A model generated the notes under the pieces. That model worked only from the letters and a program-made list of their open reading frames with translations, was not told where the DNA came from and ran no database searches. Below, in pieces: positions 11,655 to 22,500 of a DNA stretch of 64,000 bases. How positions within the stretch are numbered: position 1 is the stretch's first letter; every line of letters begins with the position of its first letter. The translations under genes were made by a program, and so were the position numbers. Origin of the DNA: Mermis nigrescens (taxonomy: Eukaryota > Nematoda > Enoplea > Mermithida > Mermithidae); NCBI GenBank assembly GCA_036768485.1, contig JAVLUZ010000157.1, positions 9,847,358 through 9,911,357 of the forward strand, in the 5' to 3' direction.

Positions 11655-12210
11655 TGGGATCTGCCCACACGTGGACGTGGGAATGGGGTTGGGGGTATGC
11701 CCCCCAAAAGCTGAATACCCCCCGCCCCAGAAAATCAATTTTTTGAAATTTTTTTGTTTTTGTCGCAATTTTTTCGCCAATGAATAGTGCTCGATGAGAA
11801 ACGTTGAAAAATGGTGTTTTTCGCCATACTACCATAGGTAGGCAGCACCAAAATTCTAAGAGGGGGGGGGGTGAAAAAATTTTCAAAGGTCAAAAAAATG
11901 GTCTTAAAAGTGGTCGTATGGCGAAAAAAACACCATTTTTCGACGTTTCTCATTGAACACTATCCAATGGCATCAATCAATCGCTAAAAAAGCAAAAAAA
12001 AATTTCAAAATTAGAATTCTGAGGGGGGAGTATTTTGATTTCTGGGAGGATTCCGATTTGGGGGGGGGGTATTTCAACTTCTGGAGGGGTGCATACCCCC
12101 CAAACCCCCATGTTCATTTGTGCATACCACCATTTTTAAGATTATGTTTTGACCTTTAAAAATCTTGCACCCCTCCCTCAGAATTTTGGTGCTCCCCACT
12201 TATGGCTCCA
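11655..12210. mobile_element. Composite of inverted family G copies
   Basis: Family G ends at about 11664 (CCCACACGTGG), 11832 (ATAGGTAGGCAGC) and 12204 (CCCACTTATGG), with CACCATTTTT motifs in opposite orientations. Probably two copies, one disrupting the other. Confidence 0.65.
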
Positions 12211-12894
12211 TCTCCTGTCAGAAAATCCTGGATCCAACACTGATTGCAAGTCGCGTAGAACACAACGCAAAGCGCCGAAAATTTTGAACAGCTTCCACTT
12301 CATCTACATGCACGGCACTGAATATGCAATTTACAGTTTTGCATCAATCGTCACGAGTTCCAGAAAGATACTTAAATTGTAAAATTTGAAATTGGGTGAA
12401 CAAGTAAATGCACATTTTTACAAAAAATAGCCGCGTAAATTCATATGTAGGTCTCAATCGAACACATTGGAATATTACGATAGCTTCAAGTTCAATAGGA
12501 TTTAAGACGAATTTTTGTATTATAAACATCTTGAAGCATTTCCCCGTTTACGTTAGAAACGCAAAATTAATTGAACGCCATAACACCCAAATTACATAGG
12601 TAGCCAAGTTATTATAGACCGAAAACTAATGCGCTTGAACGATAAAAGTGATTTATTTCATGAAATTGACTGAAAAATTGACAATAAAGGCACGTGGTAG
12701 AGCAAAGCGCGCGATTTCAGGATCGAACGAAAATGACTCAACAACATACGGGCAGTAAAGCGTCAAAACAACACAATTACTTTGAAACCCTAGTATCTTA
12801 TATCAAAGATAAACACTATTTATTTAGTGAGTGCAGTAAATGTGACGAAAAGAGTAACTTTTCGCTAATTTCTAAGGAAAAGATCTTACGAAAG

Positions 12895-13300
12895 ACTCGC
12901 ATTTATATCATACGTGTTCTTGAGGGGGCTTGAGCCCCCACCCCTTAGAAAGGCAACTGAAATTCCCCCACCGCTAGAATGGCTGCGGAACATCCAAAAT
13001 TGTCGAGTTTTTAAATTGTGAAAAGTGTGCCGTTTTAAGCGTTTTGCCAATTTTTGACTCAAAATTCTCAAATTTTCGGGGCTTCGCGCCATAAACCCAT
13101 TTCTTGACTATATTTTGTTCAATTTACTCGATTTGTTCAATTTTTTTTAACTTTTCTATTTTTTGTTCTACAAATAACGAGCATTGTCCGAAACGTCAAA
13201 AACAGTGTTTTTGACGTGTACTCATCGTTTGTAGCCCAAAAAGGAACTTTTTAAAAATTTTTTGGGCCTGATTCCCCAGAATTCCGATGCTATACATTTA
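12895..13300. repeat. Family M repeat
   Basis: GAGGGGGCTTGAGCCCCC hairpin near 12922, internal GGGGCTTCGCGCC at about 13079 and a block reading AAACGTCAAAAACAGTGTTTTT. Similar copies lie at about 18455-18835, 28590-28830, 33690-34075 and 55985-56260. Confidence 0.6.
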
Positions 13301-13616
13301 AGATTTGTATTCGAAATTTGCGGAATACAACTTTCTGGCAGCGTAATAACATATACATATACAATTCCACAAAAGACATATGCTGAAAGCATGGTTTGAT
13401 ACAATGAAATCAATTTGATTTACATTATAAAAACTCAAGCAGATCCGTTTCTGAATTCCTATCAGAAATTAATACTAAATCCAGTGCTACTTCGAGAGAC
13501 GCTTAATTACAAGCATGAAATAACGAAAAATTCAGCAAAAGTAACGAAGATACAAACGTAATCAATAAATTTGAACAACGTGATGACACGATAAAATGCT
13601 GTTTATACAGATATAT

Positions 13617-14231
13617 ACTAGCAAAGAAAAATGCTCCGATGGAACAAAAAAGGTAAATATATTTGAATTTCTTCATTCTTAAGGATGTAAAAGGAGGGGG
13701 ACTAGGGAACATTATCCTATATGCGCAGAAGCGATAGGAATGTGCTAAACAGTTAGACTTCCCTATACAACGCAAAAATCGAAGTATATTCTGCGGCCTG
13801 TGAAAAATGAGGGTGTAGTCACAAAGCATATTTAAGTGTTTCGCAAAAGAGCACTGAAGACATTTTCATGACTATTAAATCATCAATGTATTATTTATTT
13901 AATGAAATCTTGACCTTCCACAATGCTCTGGCGCAAAAGATAATAGTCTAAAGTTTACATCTACATGGCCAACTCAATAGTTTGCATGAAAAACCACAAA
14001 AAATTTCTTTAAATTTTTCCAAAATAAAGTAATCAAAATACTCGCCATCGTAACGAAAATTACTACGGAAAATCTGCAGAATCGCAGAATATACTTCGAT
14101 TTTTGCGTTGTTTAGGGAAGACTAAGTGTTTAGCACATTCCTATGGCTTCTGAGTCCCCGCCTTTTACATCCTTAACAATGAAGAAATTCAAGTATATTT
14201 ACCTTTTTTGTTCCATTTCTTTGCTAGTTCT
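13617..14231. mobile_element. Element with long terminal inverted repeats
   Basis: The left arm (about 13617-13797: ACTAGCAAAG, GGAACAAAAAAGGTAAATAT, AGGATGTAAAAGG, GTGCTAAACA) is repeated in reverse complement at about 14083-14231. Arms are about 150-180 bp with small indels. No coding sequence is recognised between them. TSD not identified. Confidence 0.7.
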
Positions 14232-14269
14232 CTTTTATCTAATATTTTAGGCCATATATCCATAGGTTG

Positions 14270-15060
14270 GCAGCGCCGAAATTCTGGGGGGTACAAGTCG
14301 CTGAAGAAATTTCTTTTTTCGTCCCGAAACCTTTACACTAAAATGATCACAGATCAAGAAATATTGCATTAAAAGAGAAAAGAAATTTTACCTTTTGAGT
14401 TATTGTAGCCCTCTACATTATAAAACCAACTGGACTGCACTGAAATCAAAATTGAGTTAGATAAGCTCCAGGACACGCTAAGAGAAAAAACCCGTATACT
14501 TTACACTTTTCAGCAAGAACCATAAAGTGTAAAGAAATTCTAAGTTCAGATCAGTAATCTGCAACTCCAAGGCAACATTTTCAAAAAATTGGTTCTCCGC
14601 AAATTGTTTGATACCTAATGCTCTGGGCGGAAAAGTGCTTCTCAGTGTAAACTTTACACTTGTGCTTATAACACAATATTGGGTGTATAGAAACAAAATA
14701 AAGTGGGATCTGTAACGCTATGGTCAGAGCACATTTTAAGCATAATCAGCATGTTCCGCCTACTGAGCGGAGTTGCTGGAGGAATTTCGTTTTTCGTCTC
14801 TGAACTCTTTACACTAAAACGATCACAGATCGAGAAATATTGCGCAAAAAGAGAAAAAATTGGTCCTCGAGATATTGTAACCCTCTACATCATAAAACCA
14901 ATTGGACCCGTATACTTTACATTTTTTGCGCAACAACCATTGAATGTAATGAAATTTTAAGGTCAGATTCGTAATCTACAGCTCAGGGGCAACATTTTTG
15001 AAAAAATTGGCCCTCCGCAAATTATTTGATTTTTCGGTTTACACTTCACACACTCATTGC
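14270..15060. repeat. Tandem direct duplication, two diverged units
   Basis: Unit 1 (about 14290-14625) and unit 2 (about 14770-15040) share in order: TTTACACTAAAA.GATCACAGATC, CCCTCTACAT.ATAAAACCAA, GTATACTTTACA, AGATT/CAGTAATCT and CTCCGCAAATT.TTTGAT. There are scattered mismatches and an indel. No protein is conserved. Confidence 0.7.
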
Positions 15061-15205
15061 TAACTCGGTATTGAGTGTAAACCAAAAGATGGTACATGCA
15101 GTTTTTAAATTATCTATCATTTAAAAAAACCGCACCTCTCAGGTGTGTGCCGTTGTTGCTAAGAGGGGAGGGGGCACAAAATTCGCACTCGCTGTGATAA
15201 ACATA

Positions 15206-15383
15206 CAGTGCTCGCCACGAATGTTTACGTTTCAATATGCTCCATAGGATGATAGAGTTTGTTAAGGCTTATATGTTTAACACGTCGGTCGTGCGTGGGC
15301 GGAAATAGGACCGACGCGCTAAAGATATAACCCTAACAAGCTCTAGAAGCTTATTAAAGCGTTAACATTCGTGACGAGTAGTG
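15206..15383. mobile_element. Family Q Tc1/mariner-type MITE
   Basis: Ends CAGTGCTCGCCACGAATG and CATTCGTGACGAGTAGTG flanked by TA on both sides (15204-15205 and 15384-15385). 178 bp, with an inner inverted repeat around GACCGACG. The same end starts the element at 36052. Confidence 0.75.
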
Positions 15384-15885
15384 TATAAGAAAAAAGGTGG
15401 CCAGGTATATTGTAGGTAACGCTATCGCAAGGACATTATTTGATTCGATAGTCTAAGGGAGCCGGGGGAATTCCAAAAACACCAACAGCGTTCTTCCAGC
15501 TATGTAAATGCATTGACCTGGAATCAGTAATTTTTATTATATTTCGTCTAATCTTTCACAAAAAGGAAACATTCCCTGTCTGATATTCAGGAATATCAGG
15601 TACTTTTACTTGTCAGATAATTTTAAAAATCCTAAGTTTTGCAAGGGGCTTACGAAATTGTTGAGTTAAAAAATCCAGCTCAGTAATCAAAATTTTAGAT
15701 TAAATCCCAATCAGCTTTCACACACGTTCAGTTATCCGCATAAAACACATTTAAAATCGTCTTTTTTTGCAAAAAACATTTTAAGACTAGATTTAATAGT
15801 TTTCTTATGTCAGAAATAGAATTTCAAAAAGTGGAAATGGTCCTATTGACGTCTAAAGAGGGAGAAAATCGTGTTATGGGCATCA

Positions 15886-16221
15886 TTTATTTTGTGTGAC
15901 TGCCCTTGATTTCACGCCCTTCGACCAACTCGACCAGGCCAACCATACATGTAACAGCGGGTCGCCCCATCCCCTAAGCCAGATAATTTTTGACAACTTT
16001 CCCCGATTTTGGGAAAAACTTGTTTTTTGGCCGTTTTTAGGTGCTATTTGGCCATACCAAAAAATTAGATCATTTACCTCTCCCCAAGAAATGGCCGAAG
16101 ACCCCAGCCAAAATTTCCAGCCGTTACACGTACGTTTCCAACCTACGCGGACTATGCGATGTCCTTGGATTGATCAAACAGAACATGTGTGGAAACTTTA
16201 CAATTTATGCACACGTTTGAT
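15886..16221 (-). promoter_or_regulatory. Possible USP24 3' UTR with AATAAA signal
   Basis: The first AATAAA downstream of the TGA on the minus strand is at 15891-15886, about 330 nt past the stop. A 3' UTR ending there would include a whole family L transposon (about 15945-16135). No transcript evidence; inferred from the hexamer only. Confidence 0.35.
15945..16135. mobile_element. Family L MITE
   Basis: About 190 bp between CATACATGTAAC and GTTACACGTACG, with the internal block TTTTTGGCCGTTTTTAGG typical of the family. Related copies: about 4450-4685, 16815-17030, 26235-26475, 40655-40860 and 60205-60505. Confidence 0.6.
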
Positions 16222-16542
16222 TCAATAAAAGACCACAGCGTCAGATTCTGAGTTTCCTGCTTTTTCTGTACCATTTTTAATCGAATCGTCGCGTGTCGCC
16301 GCGGATGAAGAAGGATCAACGTTTTTTCTGAAATTACTGTTGTTGCACACATTTAGCAAAGTGTTATCTTGAGTGAAACTCAGCGTTTCAACCACGCCAA
16401 CCTCCACATCGTTCGCGGCAGGTTTCTCCGAATAACAAGCGGCTGTACTAAGAAATACAGGAACTGCTGATTCAACCTCGTTATCCAGCTTGAGTGCCGC
16501 ATCTTGGCGTGACCCAACTCGCGTTAAAACGCAAACGACGCC
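16222..16542 (-). CDS. USP24: USP24 exon w22, C-terminal tail and stop
   Basis: Acceptor CAATATTTCGCAACAG, phase 0. Encodes 106 residues of low-complexity acidic/polar sequence (for example [19 protein letters not shown]) ending in TGA at 16224-16222. No counterpart is recognised in the human C-terminus, so assignment rests on position, phase, a good acceptor and an unbroken frame. A shorter isoform ending in w21 remains possible. Confidence 0.68.
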   Translation of the reverse strand, partial: GVVCVLTRVGSRQDAALKLDNEVESAVPVFLSTAACYSEKPAANDVEVGVVETLSFTQDNTLLNVCNNSNFRKNVDPSSSAATRDDSIKNGTEKAGNSESDAVVFY

Positions 16543-19500
16543 CTGTTGCGAAATATTGCAAATTATTTAATAATTTATTACTTCACTGCATGCATGTATC
16601 TTCTTGTGATAAAAAAGGGTTTATGATTAATAATTATACACGTACGAGGGGGTGAGGAACTCCCTTCTACACAGGCAAGTATCTCTGGGGGGATGGGGGG
16701 CGGACCCCCCAAAAATTCAGAAAAATCGGACTTTTTAAGCGTTACTTTGTGCTATTTTTGGCCTTAGTCCCCCCAAAAGTTTTGTTGGTCCCCTCAAAAT
16801 CGAACAACCAGCTACGTGCTTGCCCCCGCAAAGTCGGACGTCGCTGCCATCTTCCAAAGCCAAAAAAATTGTGACCCCTTCCCGATTTCCGTGAAAAATC
16901 GAATTTTTCGGTCTTTTTTTGGCGTTGTTTGGCCCTTTTTAGCTAAAAATTGAAGTCCTTTACCCCTTCCACCTAAAATTGGCCAGGAACGCCCCATCCT
17001 AAATTTCGAGCCGTTACACGTACGTTAATAACGTATACGAACGAGAATGTGCATTTTATATGCACGTACAAGAAGATTCAATGAGAAGAATGTAGCTTAA
17101 ATTATTCATGCGTGAGCGTATGTAACGAAGCTCAGAATCAGTCAGTAGTGTAAAGCTGTTTCACCAAAGCCAACAGATAACCTTTGCCAACAGATTTTTC
17201 GCCGAATTCACATTTGCGAAGCTTAACATTTAGACCATACGTGGGCAGCAAGAAAATTCTGGGGGGGAGGGTGCAAGATTTTTCAAAGGTCAAAAAATGG
17301 CCTTAAAATGGTGGTATGGCGGAAAAAAACACCAATTTTCAACGTTTCTCATCGAGCACTATTCATTAGGATCAAAAAATTGAATTGATTTCTGGGGGGG
17401 GTGGTTTCGGGTTTGTGGGGGAAGGGGAGGTATTTTGGTTCCTCGGGGGAAGAGTGCATACTCCCTGAATCCCCACGCCCAGGTGTGATTTAAACTCGTT
17501 TATGTATCTTTTGCAATGCAAATTCATTCATTCCTGCTTTAATGATAGATACGGTATTTGTAATTTAATTGAGCTGAGCTATTCGGTTGATCGAATCACA
17601 GTAACTTATCTACTGCGCCTTATTATAAAAAGTAGCAACACGCCCACCGATTCGTTCTCGCGCGATAATTTCCCGTCGCGTTTCGCAGCCGTTACGCCAT
17701 TGGCTGTTTCCATCGAATCTCCGCCCACTTCTGTCATTTCGACCAATCGCTGGTCGGAGGACGCGACGGGCGCCGGCGATTGGTCGGTGGGCGGAGCCAT
17801 TTCTATTAATAGCGCTTCGGCTTGATCCAGAGTCGTTCGCGCGCTGATCGTACGTCTGAAGTAACTGATCGACGGATCGTCGTTCGACCAATCGCCGCTG
17901 AGCGGGGGCGGAGCGAGCGATCGGGGTCGCGTCGCATCGTTTAGTCGAGATGACTTTTTGTCGTGATCCGAATCGGATCGTTGCACGCTTGCGTTTGACG
18001 TAGAAGGCTCCTCGTTTCTTCTGAAAAATTAAAATATAGATAAATTCGAAGTAATGACAAAATAAAAGATAATAAATTCATAAAAAATAAATAAACACGA
18101 AAAAGCCTGAATTCAAAAAAGTGCATTATCTAACAATTTATGATATAGTCTGAAAAATAGCTTCTTTGCTGCCAGCTGATAAGCTACGTCCAAGGAAATA
18201 AAAAAACAACGTACGTAACGAGCTATTAAGATAAATAAAAGATATTGAGCTGATAACGAGAAATACGTATTGTAGCGTTTAAGTTCATTTCAAGTCTTTT
18301 ACATTGGAAGCATGCTTTAAGAGCAAGTGGCTATTTTTAAATTATCAAAATTTGCAACGCGTTACGATCAATACAAGTTTATATAATTTTCAAATTAGTA
18401 ATATAATTAACATAGTATTAATAAAATGATATATAATATAACTAATGCACTCGTATGATCTTTAGAGGGGATTTCACTCAACCCCAAAAAATTTTCACCC
18501 CCCTCCCAGCATTAGCTATTTTTAAAAATTCCCAAAAATTTTCTAGAAAATTCGTAGAAAAGGTGCTTTTTTGAACGTTTCTAGTTATCTATCTGCTTAA
18601 AAGTGTCGAAATTTCAGCGCCTCGCCCCATTATATTCACGTTTTGACTACAATTAGTTCAATTTGTTCGACTTTTTAAAATTTGTTTGTAATCTTTTTAT
18701 GCTTTTGTGCTCTAGAAAGGTAGAACATCATCAGAAACGTCGAAAAACAATGTTTTTAACGCGTACCCAACATTTTAGGCCCAAAAAGGCACATTATAAT
18801 TTAACCCCTTTCCAAAATTCCCATGCTGTGCATGTCTGCTATTTACAACACGTTTTAGCCAGTAAAAACATAAATATCAAATATTAGCCTGCTCTAGTTC
18901 ACGTCCCAGATGTTCCGCACGGCTATAGAACGTAAATTCTTAAAACGATAAGAGAGGGATCATCGAATAGTCTTTGTTTTCGATAAAATGCTTTACCTCT
19001 TCTTTATGAGCTATAGCCTGTTCCATTCCAAACGGCCCATTTTCGCTTTACGGGTTATTACTGTAGCAGAATGTGTCGGCTAGGTTGTTGCGGCATTCTG
19101 TTACAGATGCGCAACATGTCAAGCGAAGTAGATAGGTACATTAAACAGTGATAAGATTTTAGCGCAACTAGCTCTGAGAGAGCATAATTAAAGATGCCAT
19201 TTGTGCAGTGAAAGTCTATTACAGCAATAAGAGTTTAGCAAAACATGGGCCGCTTGGAATGGAACAGACTATAGTTTATTTGGCGCTCGCATCCATGAGC
19301 TGGTTAATTCAGCTCAAGAATTATGTTCAAATATTGTTCTATTTCCGAGTGAGAATTCGGTAAAAATATAAATTGAAGATAATTTTTTCAAGATATTTAT
19401 CTTTCATCCAAAAATAAGAAAACAATAACTTGAAGGAGTTTTTCATGCAAAATAATACTAGGGCATGAGCAAAGGCTAGAAATAACGCAAACCCGTTCGG

Positions 19501-22500
19501 ACGCGCGACCGAAGACGACGCGTCAAATGACGTCACACTTGTGGTTATTTGATTATTTTCCTCCGGAGTCGCCATTTCAGCGCGAAGCCAGTCAACTGCC
19601 CAGCGCCAGGCGTCGAGACGCGCGTTTAAGGCGTATTTGAGTGCCGCGCAATGCCCAGACAGACGCGACAGAAATTTAATGCATGCGTAAGAGCGGCGCG
19701 CGTCATTCGATTGACTAATTCTTATTATGTTCAGAAGGCCATAAATTTGTCGATTTTCGGTCAATACAGCGGCTTCGTCTGAAAATTGACGAAAACTCAC
19801 CTAAGGATCTAGCTTTCCAGTTTATTTTTATGCCTAGAAAATTTTCGCAATATAATTCAAACTTTAAAATTGGGCAATTCCACCAGAAAAGCAAAAAAAC
19901 ACATAATAAGGATTACCTGATAACCATAGGTGGGCGGCACCAAAATTGGGGGGGGGTGCAAGATTTTTCAAAGATCAAAAAATGGCCTTAAAAATGGTGG
20001 TATGGCGAAAAAACACAATTTTCCAACGTTTCTCATCGAGCACTATCCATTGGCATCAAAAAATTGCGAAAACAACAAAAATTTCCAAAATTGAATTCTG
20101 GGGGAGTATTTTGGTTTCTGGGGGGTATTTAGGTTTCTCGGGGATGCATACCCCCAAAACCCCCCACGCCCAGGTGTGCTGATAACTAGTGATCGAGCCA
20201 GATGCCGGAACAGGGACCGGGGAAATGTCATCTGTTACTCAATTTTATAAACTGAACTAGTGACTATAAACTGCACATGTATATTAATGAATAATGCTCT
20301 AGCAGTACGTATATTCCTTAATCAGATAAGCGAAATACTAATTCATATAAAATAATTCAATGTAAAAATACTCAAACGCGAGCAAAATTAATCATAAAAG
20401 TGGTCGTTTTGGGATCTAAAAGGACTCAAATGGGAAAAATGTAATTTTACGCGGATAATAAAGACAAATTGGGGACAAAAACAAATAAAAATTAAATTTC
20501 TTGCATAAATATGCTTGGAAAAATCTGATAACCGTAACTTGAAATGGAAATCCATCTAGGCGATCCATCAGACTTCTTTTAGAGCTTTGAGTTGCACCCA
20601 ACCCATAACAGTTACGCTACGAATATATTTAATTGTGCTTATATATTTATATTATATTTAATTTTAACTTTTAACTATGTAACTTGAGCTTTCTCAATTC
20701 AGTCAAAATCATGTTCAGGAAGAAACCATTCAACGTAACCAAAAATAATGCCTTTCTTATTTGTGGTCAAAAATTATGCAAATGTTTTTCATGTGCGAGT
20801 CTAAAAAACTCAAAAAGAACGAAAAATCTTGAGCTTTTCATGTATAATCACAGATTCTGTATTTAACTCCTGCCTGACTATGTGCGACTGTGATTTGAAT
20901 TGCAAAACAATTGTGTAAGTAACCAACCAATCAATCAAAAAATCTGTCAAAAGCAAAAATCCAGTAAACAATCAAACAAAAACCAATAATATAAACAGAC
21001 AAGAAATCAAATAAGTAATCATGCGACTGACTGACCAAAAATCGAAGAAAATCACGATTCATTTCTAAAGAACAGAAGAATAAGTTGGTATGTATATATG
21101 GTAACGTGTAAATAGCAAAGTTAGTCTAGATGTCTTTAATTCAACATATGTATGAGCAGACCCGTATCCGGGGTTCGGCCAAGAGGGGAGTCCAAAATGG
21201 ATATAGAACCGTTTTCACGAAGCTCTTAGCTATATACCAATTTTTGGTTTTCACCCCTTCCTCCTACCCTGAAAATTTGACATTACGCACCTATGGCGCG
21301 AACCCAAAATAAATTAGCTTAGATCTCGAAAACTTCCTGAGATAGCTCGCAAATACTGCATTTTTCGACTTTTTCTACCTGCCAGATCCACTAAGATCAT
21401 AAAATTCGAAGTTTTCGATTTGTATCACTTGAAAGGCTATAAAAATTGTCGTTTTTTCGGTAGCGCTTGAGCCAAGATTATGCAACATGCGTCACATACG
21501 ACGTGAAGCGCCGAAAATTTGAAAATTCTGTGACAAACAGATGCAATTTTCCATCTTTCCGTCCATTATTTTGCTTTAAAAAATTTTATTTCGGCCAAGA
21601 GGGGCGCCCTTCCCCATTAATACGGCCTTGTTTACACGCATACCTTCAACACCATCTAAAACCATAGCCACTTTCCGCAGCTCCCATTCGTCGTCGGCGC
21701 ACTCATCCAATTGGTCGCACAAAACAGTTCGTTCCAAAAGCGTCAAAGCGTGTCTGACGTCATAAGACGCTCCGTGGCGGAGAAGGACTAAGATTTCGGC
21801 GACGACGGCGCCGACTAACGCTGCGTCGCGCCCGAGCGTCAAACGGCGAATCGCAGCGTGAAGCGACGCCGAGCACGGCGTCACGTTGACGCAAGCCCAA
21901 ATTATTTCTTTGCAAAACTCGCCGCGCGATTTCGCGTCGTTCAAAATACGCAACGCGTCCTCGGGCGGCGACGAATAGGGCTTCGCGTCGTCGGCCGGTG
22001 ATTCGCTGAAACGAGTGAACGGCGCTCGAGTAGCTGGATCACACACAAGCATAGGGGCGACAGGAGGTATTCCATATATGCACACGGTCAAAAGCTCTAG
22101 GAGGAGGAAAAACAGAGTTTCCTCGGGAAGGGGGATAAATAAGTACTTTTTTCACTCATTTATTGTCAAATTTTGATATTTAGCTCGCCCTATTTTATTC
22201 TGCATGAATATTTGTGACTAAATTTGCGTGAAAACCATAACAATAAGGGCGATAAAATGAGCTGTAAAATCAAATATACACAAGATAATGGAAGAAAATG
22301 TCTTAATGGATGAATGTCTACTGCAAAAATATGCAAATATGTATACTAGAAACTAAACTTTTAGACGTCATTAGACGTTTTCCGTGGTTCAAGCAAATGG
22401 TTTTGGTCCAAAATGGCCCGAGGGGGTATGCTTCTCAAAAGTCCTGGTAGGGGGATACCCCCATATTCCCAGTGTTCAAGGATGTACTCCCTCCTGAGCT

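Noticed and set aside
17502..17825. Plus-strand 107-codon frame
   Set aside because: Antisense shadow of the GC-rich exon w21.
21467..21667. Plus-strand frame overlapping the end of w19
   Set aside because: Mostly family J transposon sequence and antisense to coding exon.
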